Positions 44,568 to 54,316 of a DNA stretch of 64,000 nt are shown here, one piece after another (position 1 is the stretch's first letter; every line of letters starts with the position of its first letter). The notes under the pieces are model-generated. The model saw only the letters and a program-made list of their open reading frames with translations, was not told the origin of the DNA and did not search any database. Made by a program: the position numbers and the translations under genes. The stretch spans positions 744,001 through 808,000 of the forward strand of contig NZ_JAPPTI010000001.1 in the NCBI RefSeq assembly GCF_027587025.1, given 5' to 3'. The stretch comes from Vibrio sp. LaRot3 (GTDB lineage Bacteria > Pseudomonadota > Gammaproteobacteria > Enterobacterales > Vibrionaceae).

Positions 44568-45986
44568 TTGCTAGGTCGAATTATATTTAGCTTTTGGGTT
44601 TGCTTGTTGATGGCGCTGCCATTACAGGCTGAAACAGGGATAAAGGGCGCGGTTTGTATAATAAAGGCCGATAATCGTTTGGTGATGGTGGATGAAATTC
44701 TTACCCAAAGAAGCTCATTACCCGCAGGCACTATCGATGGCGTAGAAACTCCGCAAGAGACGGCGCAGCGTGAAGCGTGGGAAGAAACTGGGCTGGTGGT
44801 CACGGTGGGTGACGAATTGGCGCGCAACGAAAAGGCGGTATTTTACGATTGTATTTCGGATTCCGATATCATCGCGTTCAGTCGTCAAGATAACCAAGGT
44901 TCGCACCCTCTGCCGATCTGGTTTGCTCCTCATTATGGTGTAGAAACATCCGCAGCAAGACTTATCGCACCTGAGTCAGTTGATGTTGGCGCTTATCGCT
45001 ATCCTCAGCAGTGGGATACCGTTGTCGATGCGTTTCAGCAGGCAACGAACCAATCTGTTAAGTACGCGGATAATTTAGTCGAGGCAGCCCCAAGCTTTAA
45101 TCGACTGGAACTCTCTTGGTTAATGACTTTGCAAATGAGCGTAAACCAACTGCCTTCCAATTTGGCAGCGTTCGTTGAGACGGTCATTTTCGCTGGGCTC
45201 GAATTGACATCGCCATGGCTGTTGATTGTTGTCATGCCGATTGTCTATGCTCAATTTGGCCGAGCGTTTAGCCTAAAGCTGATGTTCACGCTCTCGGTTG
45301 CGATGATAATGGCTCTGGTTGCACAACAAGGTGTGCAATTACCTGCGCCTCATGTTTATTTATCGAGTTTAAACCAAAGTGCTCAAGCTGGGTTCAGTTT
45401 ACCTAACGTGACCCTCGCCGTTTGGGTGGTTGTTTTTACGGTGTTGAAGCAAAAACTGAATTGGGGCTGGGGGCGCAATACGGGCCTATCGTTATTATTA
45501 ATACTTTGGCTGAGCGTGGCTGAATTTTACAGCGGAAGTGCATTTTTGGTGGATTTAATGGCGGGTGGCGTATTGGGATGGTTATGTGCTTGGCATATTG
45601 TCCGAGTCGAACAAGATCCTAAGGTCAACTTCAGTTTAACAGAGAGCAAAGGCGCATGGGCGTTATTGGTGTTAGTTGGGGGTATTGTGCTTATGCTTTG
45701 GCCAACGCCAACCTTCCTTTATTTGGCTGCGACATTAACAAGTTTGTTTTTCGCTTCTCGTCTTATTCCTAACGAGCACAAGCTGCAAAAAGGGCGCTTG
45801 ATAGTGACTTTGGCGGTGCTACTTTTAGTCAATCTAATGTTCTCTTTACTTCACGGGTACACCAGTGACAGCAATATGCATTCATTGATTCTTGAGGCGT
45901 TAAGATGGCCAGTAATTGTATTGTTGTTCTGCGCATTGATTATGGTTAAAAACGGGCAAGGTTTGCAGTCTAAAGCATCGAATTAA
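44568..45986 (+). CDS. Nudix hydrolase fused to a degenerate PAP2-like membrane domain
   Basis: The 472-residue protein has a signal sequence (residues 1-21) and then a Nudix domain with a complete Nudix box: Gly 53, the Glu six residues later, then REAWEETGL near 67-75. About eight membrane helices follow from residue 205. In that region a PAP2-like third motif is recognisable (AEFYSGSAFLVDLMAGGVLGW near 325), but its Arg and His are replaced; only the Asp remains. The Nudix part should face the periplasm. I recall this fusion as a Vibrio family annotated Nudix hydrolase/PAP2. The substrate may be a nucleotide or lipid diphosphate. Confidence 0.82.
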   Translation: MLGRIIFSFWVCLLMALPLQAETGIKGAVCIIKADNRLVMVDEILTQRSSLPAGTIDGVETPQETAQREAWEETGLVVTVGDELARNEKAVFYDCISDSDIIAFSRQDNQGSHPLPIWFAPHYGVETSAARLIAPESVDVGAYRYPQQWDTVVDAFQQATNQSVKYADNLVEAAPSFNRLELSWLMTLQMSVNQLPSNLAAFVETVIFAGLELTSPWLLIVVMPIVYAQFGRAFSLKLMFTLSVAMIMALVAQQGVQLPAPHVYLSSLNQSAQAGFSLPNVTLAVWVVVFTVLKQKLNWGWGRNTGLSLLLILWLSVAEFYSGSAFLVDLMAGGVLGWLCAWHIVRVEQDPKVNFSLTESKGAWALLVLVGGIVLMLWPTPTFLYLAATLTSLFFASRLIPNEHKLQKGRLIVTLAVLLLVNLMFSLLHGYTSDSNMHSLILEALRWPVIVLLFCALIMVKNGQGLQSKASN

Positions 45987-46009
45987 GAAAGTAAGTTACG
46001 TATTCAAAT

Positions 46010-46040
46010 AAAAAGGCCTAGCATTCGCTAGGCCTTCTGT
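46010..46040. terminator. Bidirectional terminator
   Basis: AAGGCCTAGC pairs with GCTAGGCCTT around ATTC, flanked by A-run and T-rich sequence. It separates the Nudix-PAP2 gene from the convergent chemoreceptor gene. Confidence 0.85.
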
Positions 46041-46054
46041 TATTGCTTTTATGA

Positions 46055-47692
46055 TCAGCATTTAAATTGAGACACTAAGTGATCCAAGTGACTGCACTGA
46101 GTGTTTAGCTCGGCGATTTTATCTTCTGCCTGCTGAGCGATGTTCACAACGTTTGAACTGTTACCCGCGATACGAACGATGTTTTCAGTGACTTCTTCAC
46201 TGACGCTGTTTTGTTGATTTGCAGCGGTAGCGATGTGGGTATTCATATCATTCATTTGCGAAATAGCGGTCAAAATGGCCTGTAACGATTGACTTGCTTG
46301 GCCCGCAGATTCAATCGTGTTCGCGCTACTTATTTGGCTTGATTCCATCACACTAACGGCTTGCTGAGCGCCTTGCTGAAGCTTCTCAATCATAGTGTGG
46401 ATTTCACCAGTACTTTGCTGCGTGCGGCTGGCTAGCGAGCGAACTTCATCTGCTACCACAGCAAAGCCACGACCTTGCTCTCCCGCGCGAGCGGCTTCGA
46501 TGGCTGCATTCAACGCAAGTAGGTTAGTTTGCTCTGCAATACCTTTAATCACGTCAAGTACAGAGGCAATGTTACCAACATCTGAATCAAGGTTGTGAAC
46601 GACGGTACTTGCATTTTCGATATCGCTAGCAAGGGCACGAATAGAGTTAACAGTGGCATCCAACGTGTCATTCGCGGATTGAACTTCAAGGTTCGCACTC
46701 TGGCTTGCGTTTGCCGCTTCACTTGCGTTATCACTAACCACTTGGCTTGTTGCCTGCATTTCATTGACCGCTGCCGACACCATTTCACTTTCTTGTTGTT
46801 GTTGCGCTGTCTGGCTCGCAATAGTTTGAGAGATAGTCGTGATGGCATTAAGTTCGTTGCGCACGGCTGCGTTTGTTGAAACCACTTGCTGAATAGTCGA
46901 CCGAATTTTGGCGACAAATTGGTTAAAGCCTTGTGCTAGTTGGCCAATCTCGTCATTCGATTCTGATTGGATAGTTTGATTAAGGTCACCATCGCCTGCT
47001 GCAATGTCGTGCATTGCTGATTTGATGTGTTCAATAGGACGAACAATGGCACGGATAAGGATAAAGCAAGTGGCCAGCGCAAGTAAGATGACGATTATCG
47101 TACCCGCTTGCAGAGCGAGTTCGGCAGTGCTAGATGCTTGTTCGATCTCTTTATGAATCACGGTTCGCTGTTCTTCAATTTGATCTTTAATGACGTTGAG
47201 CTGTTTTCGAACAGCGACAAACTGATCGGCATATAGCTGTTTGTTATTTTGGTATTGGCTTTGCCATTGCGATTGTGGCGAGTTTACTAGTTGCTCGTAG
47301 CTGGTTAGCCATTGATTTGCCAGTTCGACAAGCTTGCTCACTTCTTTACGTTGGCTTTCAGGGATAACTCCTGCGTCAACAACAGCAATGGTTTTTTCTA
47401 GGCGGGGAATCGCCTTGTATGCGTTATCTTCATATTCAAAGCGATTGTATTCGATGGCCTCGGCGTTGTCCTCTGCCAAGATAAGACCTTGGATAGCTGA
47501 TGTGGCTTGGTAAAGATCCCGATACGCATCTTCAATAGTAAACAAAGTTGGTAGGACAACTTGTTGGAGCGTGTTATCCAGCTTTGTTTGTTTATGCGAT
47601 GTAACAATGTTAATCACTGAGCTCGTAGCAAATAGAGCTATGATGCCAAATAGTGGCAAAGTTATCTTTTGTTTGACTGATAAGTTGCGAAG
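46055..47692 (-). CDS. Methyl-accepting chemotaxis protein
   Basis: The 545-residue receptor has membrane helices at about 10-30 and 192-215 around a four-helix-bundle-like periplasmic sensor. HAMP and the cytoplasmic signalling domain follow, with the conserved hairpin tip [20 protein letters not shown] near 390. There is no CheR-tethering pentapeptide. The sensed ligand is unknown. I set the start at [11 protein letters not shown], a common receptor N-terminus; a frame 13 codons longer exists. Confidence 0.93.
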   Translation of the reverse strand, partial: LRNLSVKQKITLPLFGIIALFATSSVINIVTSHKQTKLDNTLQQVVLPTLFTIEDAYRDLYQATSAIQGLILAEDNAEAIEYNRFEYEDNAYKAIPRLEKTIAVVDAGVIPESQRKEVSKLVELANQWLTSYEQLVNSPQSQWQSQYQNNKQLYADQFVAVRKQLNVIKDQIEEQRTVIHKEIEQASSTAELALQAGTIIVILLALATCFILIRAIVRPIEHIKSAMHDIAAGDGDLNQTIQSESNDEIGQLAQGFNQFVAKIRSTIQQVVSTNAAVRNELNAITTISQTIASQTAQQQQESEMVSAAVNEMQATSQVVSDNASEAANASQSANLEVQSANDTLDATVNSIRALASDIENASTVVHNLDSDVGNIASVLDVIKGIAEQTNLLALNAAIEAARAGEQGRGFAVVADEVRSLASRTQQSTGEIHTMIEKLQQGAQQAVSVMESSQISSANTIESAGQASQSLQAILTAISQMNDMNTHIATAANQQNSVSEEVTENIVRIAGNSSNVVNIAQQAEDKIAELNTQCSHLDHLVSQFKC

Positions 47693-48010
47693 CATTTTTA
47701 TGTACCTAATTTTATATGTTTGCATACGCATCTTAACTATTTAAGTTTCAATAATCTTCATAAAAACAATCATTTATGAACAAAAAGTCCAACTCGAGAT
47801 GATAAAAATAATTAATAGTCGTTAGTCTTTGAAGTTGCTCGCAATTTTTCTGTATAACGATTGTTATGTGGTGCAGTAGTGTGGTGGGAACGGTTCTATA
47901 TAGTTTGAGACAAAGTGGTTGCTGCGATTGATGAGGTTGATCTTGCAAGCACACTCCTTTAAGGTCTCGCCCCTAAGTGGATTTACAAGACAAGTAAGTA
48001 GAGAAGTACC

Positions 48011-48679
48011 TTGTATAAAATTAACGAAATGTTTGAGACGATTCAGGGAGAGGGCGTGTTTACTGGTGTTCCATCAGTGTTTGTTCGCCTGCAAGAGTGC
48101 CCTGTGGGTTGTGCTTGGTGCGACACTAAGCAAACTTGGGATGCGACGCCTCAAGACGAACGCCCTTTGGAAGAAGTATTGGCTAAAACGTCTGATTCTC
48201 CTACTTGGTGCAGTGTAAGCGCACAAGATATCGTCGAGCAATATCGTCAAAAAGGCTACAGTGCAAAACACATTGTGATCACCGGCGGTGAGCCTTGTAT
48301 TTATGACCTTGTTCCACTAACTCAAGCATTTGAAGCCATTGGTTGCCGTTGCCAAATCGAGACAAGTGGAACATCACCGGTGGTTGCAAGCGACGATACT
48401 TGGGTGACGGTGTCACCTAAAGTGGCTATGAAGGGTAAGCTACCTGTACTAGATAGTGCATTGCTACGCGCCGATGAAATTAAGCACCCAGTAGGTTCGA
48501 GTAAAGATATCGAACAACTAGATGAGCTAATTGCACGAGCGGGCGTTGGTGAAAAAACGCAGATAGCGCTGCAACCCATTAGCCAAAAGCCTCGAGCTAC
48601 TCAGTTGTGTATTGAAACGTGCATCGCTCGAAACTGGCGTTTGTCTATTCAAACTCACAAATACCTAGATATTGCCTAA
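48011..48679 (+). CDS. queE: 7-carboxy-7-deazaguanine synthase
   Basis: The 222-residue radical-SAM enzyme makes the 7-deazaguanine ring of queuosine precursors from carboxytetrahydropterin. The iron-sulfur motif CPVGCAWC near residue 29 and [12 protein letters not shown] at the N-terminus are typical of QueE. It starts at a TTG with AGAGAAG upstream; the next ATG, at residue 7, would cut into the conserved N-terminus. It is 13 bases before queC. The 318-base gap to the left (47693-48010) is AT-rich near the chemoreceptor; I see no riboswitch consensus in it. Confidence 0.93.
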   Translation: MYKINEMFETIQGEGVFTGVPSVFVRLQECPVGCAWCDTKQTWDATPQDERPLEEVLAKTSDSPTWCSVSAQDIVEQYRQKGYSAKHIVITGGEPCIYDLVPLTQAFEAIGCRCQIETSGTSPVVASDDTWVTVSPKVAMKGKLPVLDSALLRADEIKHPVGSSKDIEQLDELIARAGVGEKTQIALQPISQKPRATQLCIETCIARNWRLSIQTHKYLDIA

Positions 48680-48692
48680 AAGGAATAAAGTA

Positions 48693-49391
48693 ATGAATAA
48701 AGCAGTCGTGGTTTTTAGTGGTGGTCAAGATTCCACCACATGTCTTGTTCAAGCTCTTAAAGAGTATGATGAAGTTCATGCCATTACTTTTGACTACGGT
48801 CAGCGCCACAAGCTTGAGATTGAAGTTGCGCAAAGTTTAGCGAAAGAACTGGGTGTTGTTGCTCATAAAGTCATGGATGTTGGCTTGCTTAACGAACTGG
48901 CGATTAGTTCGCTGACTCGTGATGACATCGAAGTCTCACATGAATTGCAAGAGAATGGCCTACCAAACTCATTTGTGCCTGGACGCAATATTTTGTTTCT
49001 TACCTTAGCGGGTATCTACGCTTATCAAATAGGCGCAAATACTGTGATTACAGGGGTGTGTGAGACAGACTTCTCTGGTTACCCTGATTGCCGCCATGAC
49101 TTTGTTAAAGCAATGAATAATGCTTTGGTGCAAGGCATGGATAAAGCGCTAGAAATTAAAACGCCGTTAATGTGGCTGAACAAAGCGGAAACATGGGCTA
49201 TGGCCGATCAGTACCAATCGCTCGACCTTGTCCGAGAGAAAACACTGACTTGCTATAACGGTATCATTGGTGATGGTTGTGGCGATTGCCCATCTTGCGA
49301 TCTTCGCAAGATAGGCTTATCAGATTACTTGGCTAATCGTTCGCAGGTGATGGCTGAACTGGAACGTAAGCAGACGTCGACAGATAGATAG
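48693..49391 (+). CDS. queC: 7-cyano-7-deazaguanine synthase
   Basis: The 232-residue ATP-dependent enzyme turns 7-carboxy-7-deazaguanine and ammonia into preQ0 in queuosine synthesis. It has the PP-loop [10 protein letters not shown] near residue 8 and the C-terminal zinc site [16 protein letters not shown]. The ATG follows AAAGGAA by eight bases. It forms an operon with queE. Its last 59 bases overlap, antisense, the 3' end of the diguanylate cyclase gene. Confidence 0.95.
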   Translation: MNKAVVVFSGGQDSTTCLVQALKEYDEVHAITFDYGQRHKLEIEVAQSLAKELGVVAHKVMDVGLLNELAISSLTRDDIEVSHELQENGLPNSFVPGRNILFLTLAGIYAYQIGANTVITGVCETDFSGYPDCRHDFVKAMNNALVQGMDKALEIKTPLMWLNKAETWAMADQYQSLDLVREKTLTCYNGIIGDGCGDCPSCDLRKIGLSDYLANRSQVMAELERKQTSTDR

Positions 49392-51318
49392 GTTCGTTGT
49401 ACGCATCAATAATACAGTTCTTACCATTCTGTTTCGCTTGATAGAGAGCTTGATCTAGAATGGAGTAGAGCTCATCGAAGTCACTAAGCGCTCGCGAGGT
49501 CGCTAAAAATGAAAAACTGGCGGTAACGGTTAGTGACTTTCTATTCTCTGCTTTAAACATGGTGTTTGCGATTGCTTGGTGCATACGTTCAACACGCTCA
49601 CGAATATCGAGTTCATCCACTTCTTTTAGCAATACGACAAACTCTTCACCACCCAGCCTTCCAAGAATATCCCCGTTCGATAACTGACTTTTAATGATTT
49701 TGGTGACGTGTCTCAAAGCTCTATCGCCAGTTGGGTGACCATAGGCGTCGTTGATACTCTTAAAGTCATCTAAATCAAGCAGCAAAATAACGTGTTTATA
49801 GTCTGGGTTATTCAAAGCAGACTGACGTTTGATCTCGCGAATAGAGGCCGCTCTATTGAGAGCACCAGTGAGTTCACACTGTTCCACTTTGGCTTTTTCT
49901 ACGCGGCGATAGTGGAAAAAGAAACCTTGTAACAGGATGAGTAGAGCAATCGCTAGTAAATAATGCTCATTGTACTTTTCAGCTTTTAGCAGTTGTTGAG
50001 TGAGTGAGTCTTTTTCAGCAGTCAGATTAGAGATTTCTAACTGGGTGAGGTAACTGCGACGTGCGGTATCAAGCGCAACAAAAGCATTATTGTTTTCTTT
50101 GTTACGTTTAATCAGTTCTGCATGAGAATATTCGCGGTAATAGTCGAGCGCTTTATTGAATTCGCCTTTTGCTTCGGCGATCTCTGCTAACTCTTTCAAA
50201 CCTTGGCTTTTTAATCGCTCACTGCCAATTGACTGGGCGAGGTTTTGCACCTCTAGCGCATACTTTTCTGCGGTGTCGTAGTTGTTTTGGATTTGATAAG
50301 CGTCCGACAGTGTTAGATATATTTCACCCATTAACTGGGCGTTTTCTTGTTTGGTCGCACTTTCCAATGCGCTCAGTAGGTATTTGTTGCCTTGCTCGTA
50401 TTGTTTTAACGCTATATGGGCATTACCTAAACCTAACTCTGCATAGGTTTGTCCGTACAGATGATTATACTTTTTGACGATTAACTTCGATTGCATAAAG
50501 TGAGTAATCGCAAGTTCGTATTCTTTTTCCGCCAATAAAATCTTACCCATACTGTGATGGGATTGTGCGAGTTTTAGTGGTGACATGTTATCACTGCGAA
50601 TTTTCAATGCATGGGAGATGTACTCTTTCGCTTGGTCATAGTTACCCAAGGTTGAGAGTAACAAACCGGCGTCGTTGTAAATACCAGATGAATCCTCGTA
50701 GTGAGGAATAATAGATAACAGTTCTTGATAGGTAGCCAGTGAGGCAGGGTAGTTACCGATGAATTCTTGGTTGTTAGCGATGACTCGTAAGGCCATGTGT
50801 TTTGGCAGTACGGGATTTTTCGCATCTCTGATATGAGTGTTGAGCGATGAGCAATAGGTATTTGCCTGCAAGTACTGCGCTTGGCGGTTTAAAAGTCGAC
50901 ATAAATGGTACTCAAATAGAATTTTTCCATCCAGTGAATCCATATTATCGGCGTATTGAAGTAGTGCCAGATAGTTTTTTCTTGCGGGAAGAAAATCTAG
51001 CTTCTCTTCACTGTTTAAGGCACTAACAAATCGTTCTTCAAGTGCGGAGTAGTTCTGGTCGAAATTAATTGCAGTACCATAAAACGGCTGACCGTGTAAG
51101 GTCATAAAGCCATGCAGTTTTCCGCTGATGTACAGTTTTTCTATTCCGGGTTGTAGGGCGTTATAGCGATCTTGTAGTAATGATAAAGCCCGAACTTCAT
51201 CATCCTTGAGAGCATTAGCATAGGTTTCTTCCCACAACGCTCGTTCAGTCTGAGCTGCGGTATTAAATGCGAGCAGTAGGGAAGATAAACTCAAAAGTTT
51301 GGCCAGTTGACGTTTCAT
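49333..51318 (-). CDS. Diguanylate cyclase with periplasmic TPR sensor
   Basis: The 661-residue protein has a signal peptide (to AQT near residue 24), about 400 residues of tetratricopeptide-like repeats (at least six are visible), one membrane helix near 453-472, and a C-terminal GGDEF domain. The active-site signature is LGGEEF near 553, which is catalytically competent. An RxxD inhibitory site before it is not obvious. It should make c-di-GMP. The 59-base tail-to-tail overlap with queC is unusual. Confidence 0.92.
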   Translation of the reverse strand: MKRQLAKLLSLSSLLLAFNTAAQTERALWEETYANALKDDEVRALSLLQDRYNALQPGIEKLYISGKLHGFMTLHGQPFYGTAINFDQNYSALEERFVSALNSEEKLDFLPARKNYLALLQYADNMDSLDGKILFEYHLCRLLNRQAQYLQANTYCSSLNTHIRDAKNPVLPKHMALRVIANNQEFIGNYPASLATYQELLSIIPHYEDSSGIYNDAGLLLSTLGNYDQAKEYISHALKIRSDNMSPLKLAQSHHSMGKILLAEKEYELAITHFMQSKLIVKKYNHLYGQTYAELGLGNAHIALKQYEQGNKYLLSALESATKQENAQLMGEIYLTLSDAYQIQNNYDTAEKYALEVQNLAQSIGSERLKSQGLKELAEIAEAKGEFNKALDYYREYSHAELIKRNKENNNAFVALDTARRSYLTQLEISNLTAEKDSLTQQLLKAEKYNEHYLLAIALLILLQGFFFHYRRVEKAKVEQCELTGALNRAASIREIKRQSALNNPDYKHVILLLDLDDFKSINDAYGHPTGDRALRHVTKIIKSQLSNGDILGRLGGEEFVVLLKEVDELDIRERVERMHQAIANTMFKAENRKSLTVTASFSFLATSRALSDFDELYSILDQALYQAKQNGKNCIIDAYNEPIYLSTSAYVPVQPSPAND

Positions 51319-51471
51319 CGTTATTCGTTGTTTTCTTTATGAAACGCCAAGTTTACGGGAGGTTAGTTCGCGGAACAACGTGTTGATTTATGATTGGATT
51401 AATCAATAGATGCAATTGTGAGTAAGCTCCCACTCGTAAGAGAATGAAATTGAGTATTTCTTTTACGGCAC

Positions 51472-51499
51472 AAAAAAACGCCGCGATGCGGCGTTTTTA
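51472..51499. terminator. Hairpin terminator by the DUF2750 gene
   Basis: ACGCCGC pairs with GCGGCGT around GAT, with A-run and T-run flanks. It lies just after the DUF2750 stop. Confidence 0.8.
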
Positions 51500-51516
51500 C
51501 AAAAGAGTCAGTACGA

Positions 51517-51870
51517 TTAAAGGTACATCTTAGCCAAATCTGCTGGCTCAACTTCTTTACCTTCTAGCGAAGCATTCCAGTTAGTACCAACTAGGACACC
51601 ATCTTCAGCAAGAGTCAGTAGCCAATCTTCAACAAAAATGTCCAGTGGGATTTCTAGAACTTCGAAATCAGCCCACTCTTCAACGTTGTGTGTTTGTGCA
51701 TCTTCTTTTGAAGACCAGAATGGCATTACTTCGCTGTTTTCAAACTCCGTCGAATCACAAGAAAGCCAGCCCTCTTCGTTATTTCTTAGGCCCCAAACAA
51801 GTTGGTTTTCTTTAGTTTCAGCAACAAAAAGTGCTAGGTTTGCTTCGATATCAGCCGTTAGTTTGCTCAT
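51517..51870 (-). CDS. DUF2750 domain protein
   Basis: The 117-residue acidic cytoplasmic protein is of the DUF2750 family. It shows QLVWGLRNNEEGWL near residue 23, VMPFWSSKEDAQTHNVEEWADFE near 48, and a C-terminal LVGTNW. This family is common in Vibrio and enterobacteria and has no known function. It stands alone. Confidence 0.85.
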   Translation of the reverse strand: MSKLTADIEANLALFVAETKENQLVWGLRNNEEGWLSCDSTEFENSEVMPFWSSKEDAQTHNVEEWADFEVLEIPLDIFVEDWLLTLAEDGVLVGTNWNASLEGKEVEPADLAKMYL

Positions 51871-51929
51871 CTCTTTTCTCTCTTAAACAGGACAGCTTAA
51901 GAGTAACACTCACATGGATGGGTTACCAA

Positions 51930-51956
51930 CAAAAAAGGGAGCTTGCGCTCCCTAGA
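51930..51956 (-). terminator. Terminator of the adhesin-locus tolC-ompA operon
   Basis: Read leftward, AGGGAGC pairs with GCTCCCT around GCAA, then a T-run. It lies 18 bases after the OmpA stop. Confidence 0.8.
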
Positions 51957-51973
51957 TGATACTGATTTTGGGG

Positions 51974-52576
51974 TTACTTTGGGTGTTTAGTGAATATTGT
52001 CCACTCTTCTTTTACGTTACCCTTGTGACCCACTACTTTTGCCACCACTTTACGGTTTTTAGCATGACTGATTTCGTCGTCGCCAAGTTCAGTTAAATTG
52101 GTTTCACCATACCCAACGATGGTAACGCGAGAGCTCGCGATGCCATATGATTCGAGAAGTTGTTCAACGGTTTCAGCGCGGCGCTTAGAGAGTTCTAGAT
52201 TGTACTGATCTGAACCAACGGCACTGGCATAGCCTTGAATCTCTATCGCTGTTTCAGGATAACGGTCTAAGAAATCTGCCATCTGTTTAATCTGACCAAC
52301 AAAGAAAGATTGAACTTCACTCGAGTCGTTGTTGAAAAGAATATGCAGGCCAGATTCTTCCCAAGAACTGACAATTGTCCCGCATCCATCATTGTCGACT
52401 TCGGCAAAGCTTGGTGTGTCGAAACATAAATCACGGGCATTGATTACGCCGTCATTGTCTTCGTCTTGTAAGTCAGCGACTTGTTGAGCATTTGGCGTAA
52501 CTTTATATTGATATTCGTCTGCATGAGCGTGGGCGCTAAGTGCAATGATGGATAGAGAAATTAGCTGTTTAATCAT
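51974..52576 (-). CDS. OmpA-family protein of the adhesin locus
   Basis: The 200-residue protein has a signal peptide (ending AHA), a calcium-binding thrombospondin-3-like stretch (DEDNDGVINARDLC, then EVDNDGCG), and a C-terminal OmpA peptidoglycan-binding domain (IEIQGYASAVGSDQYNLELS near 108). The start was set at an ATG one base beyond the tolC stop. A similar TolC-OmpA pair accompanies other large RTX-adhesin loci, where it is thought to support secretion or surface anchoring. There is no lipobox. Confidence 0.88.
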   Translation of the reverse strand: MIKQLISLSIIALSAHAHADEYQYKVTPNAQQVADLQDEDNDGVINARDLCFDTPSFAEVDNDGCGTIVSSWEESGLHILFNNDSSEVQSFFVGQIKQMADFLDRYPETAIEIQGYASAVGSDQYNLELSKRRAETVEQLLESYGIASSRVTIVGYGETNLTELGDDEISHAKNRKVVAKVVGHKGNVKEEWTIFTKHPK

Positions 52577-52577
52577 A

Positions 52578-53882
52578 TTAATACTCGACCGCTTGGTTCC
52601 ATTCTTTCGGTGTATCGACACGCAGTGCATTCATCAGGCCACCAGTGGCATTCAGTACGCGATATTTGGCGTATTGCTCATCATATTTTGCATCTAGGTA
52701 GCCTTTGCGCGCTTCAAATAGCTCGTTTTCGGTGTTGAGCAAATCCAATAAGGTGCGTTTGCCGATTTTAAATTGCTTTTCGTATGCAATAACGGTTTCT
52801 GAGGCTGAGTCAACGTGATCGGCAAGGAAGTCTTTTTGTTGCACGGTAAGATCGAGTGCGCTCCAAGAAAGGCGCAGACCTTCTTCTACGGCTTGGAATG
52901 TGCGATCTCTAAAGTCCTTCGCTTTATTGAGTTGGTAGGCAGCACTCTCTGTTCGATCGGCATCTGCACCGCCATTAAATAGGTTGTAGCGTAAGCGTAC
53001 CATGGCGGTAAACTCATCGCTGCTCCCTTCAATGCCACCAGCGTCATCACGCCATGTTTGTGCGGCTTCGACTGAAATCGTTGGGTAATTTGCCCCTTTG
53101 CTCTGATCGTACTGAAATCTTGCTGAATCGACATCGACTTGAGCAATTTTAATGACCGGGTGATTGTCATTCGCTTCCACTATAGCGTCATCCAATGTGA
53201 GCGGGATGGCATTTTGGTCCGCGCGGGGAAATATTAATCCTTGAGGCGCTTGGCCAACGATACGTGTAAATTGAGTATGCACGTCAATGAGGTTATTTTG
53301 CGCAGCAATAAGGTTGCCGTGAGCCTTAGCAAGGCGAGCTTCTACTTGCGATAAATCCGCAGTAGAGCCAATACCGGATTCAACCCGACGTTTAATATCG
53401 TGATGAATCTTTTTGTGAACCGCAAGGTTAGCTTCTGATAGCGATAACACTTCGTGCGCTTTAGTGGCATCCAAATAAATTCGAGACACTTCTAATGCCA
53501 TATCTGACGCGTCGGAGACCAGTTGATAACGAACGGATTCAGCATCTGCTGCAGTTCTGTCCATGTCGTTGACCGTAGCAAAACCATCCCAAATTAATTG
53601 AGTCAGGCTTAATGTTGCTTCTTTACGAGTTAGGTCATTTTCGATCCCAGAGGCAAGATCGACATTTTCGTAGCCAATCCCTGCATCAAGATCAATTTTG
53701 GGTAGGTAAGCGCCGCCTGATGCCTCAGCATCATAAACTTTGCTCATAAATTCATTATAAGCGGCTTTGATTTCAGGGTTATTGGAAATAGTTAATGCCA
53801 CGGCTTGCTCTAAAGTTTGGCTATATGCACCAAAGCTAGTCATCATTAATAAGCTGAGTGTGCTGAACTTTCGTAAATTCAC
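52578..53882 (-). CDS. Type I secretion outer-membrane protein, TolC/LapE family
   Basis: The 434-residue protein has a signal peptide (to YSQ) and the two-fold TolC architecture, with an N-terminal LEQAVALTISNNPEIKAAYNEF typical of the type I secretion subgroup and a C-terminal IGKRTLLDLLNTENELFEAR. It starts at a GTG after GAGGAGAATAAA and is divergent from the adhesin gene. It probably forms the outer-membrane exit for the two RTX proteins. The matching ABC transporter and adaptor are not in the window. Confidence 0.92.
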   Translation of the reverse strand: MNLRKFSTLSLLMMTSFGAYSQTLEQAVALTISNNPEIKAAYNEFMSKVYDAEASGGAYLPKIDLDAGIGYENVDLASGIENDLTRKEATLSLTQLIWDGFATVNDMDRTAADAESVRYQLVSDASDMALEVSRIYLDATKAHEVLSLSEANLAVHKKIHHDIKRRVESGIGSTADLSQVEARLAKAHGNLIAAQNNLIDVHTQFTRIVGQAPQGLIFPRADQNAIPLTLDDAIVEANDNHPVIKIAQVDVDSARFQYDQSKGANYPTISVEAAQTWRDDAGGIEGSSDEFTAMVRLRYNLFNGGADADRTESAAYQLNKAKDFRDRTFQAVEEGLRLSWSALDLTVQQKDFLADHVDSASETVIAYEKQFKIGKRTLLDLLNTENELFEARKGYLDAKYDEQYAKYRVLNATGGLMNALRVDTPKEWNQAVEY

Positions 53883-54316
53883 TTTATTCTCCTCAAAGTG
53901 CTTTGCGCGAGGGATACTACGTAAAATTGGTTCTCATTAATGAGATCTATCCTTCTATTTGGGCTTAAATTAACATTAGATTTAATAAATGGCCAATTGA
54001 AATACTAACAATTGCATCACAGGAGTGTGTTTTATTAAAACTGAGAAAATTGCGATTAAAAATTAACAAGATATTAAATAGTGTCGCGAATTTGAGATGT
54101 TGTTTGTCTCATAACTTGTTGCTTGCTCTGCGTTTTTATGTGCTTTTTCTATTGGATTCTCAAACATGGTAATTTGTTAATAAAATAATAAAAATGCCTT
54201 TTTGATATATCGGTCAAATGTTAATTTACGAAATCTGTGAATTTTATATTTGTTATAAGTTGGTGTCGGAATATTTTTCTGGCTAGCTAATAATTATATT
54301 GATTGAGGCTTTGGCT
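53883..54316. promoter_or_regulatory. Divergent control region between tolC and the RTX adhesin
   Basis: This 434-base gap is very AT-rich and should hold both promoters. A small inverted repeat, TGAGA and TCTCA with nine bases between, lies near 54092-54110. No consensus for a named regulator was found. The AT content suits H-NS binding. Confidence 0.55.

Noticed and set aside
47884..48010. Possible preQ1 riboswitch before queE
   Set aside because: Queuosine genes often have one, but no preQ1-I core or matching stem and A-rich tail could be found in the leader.
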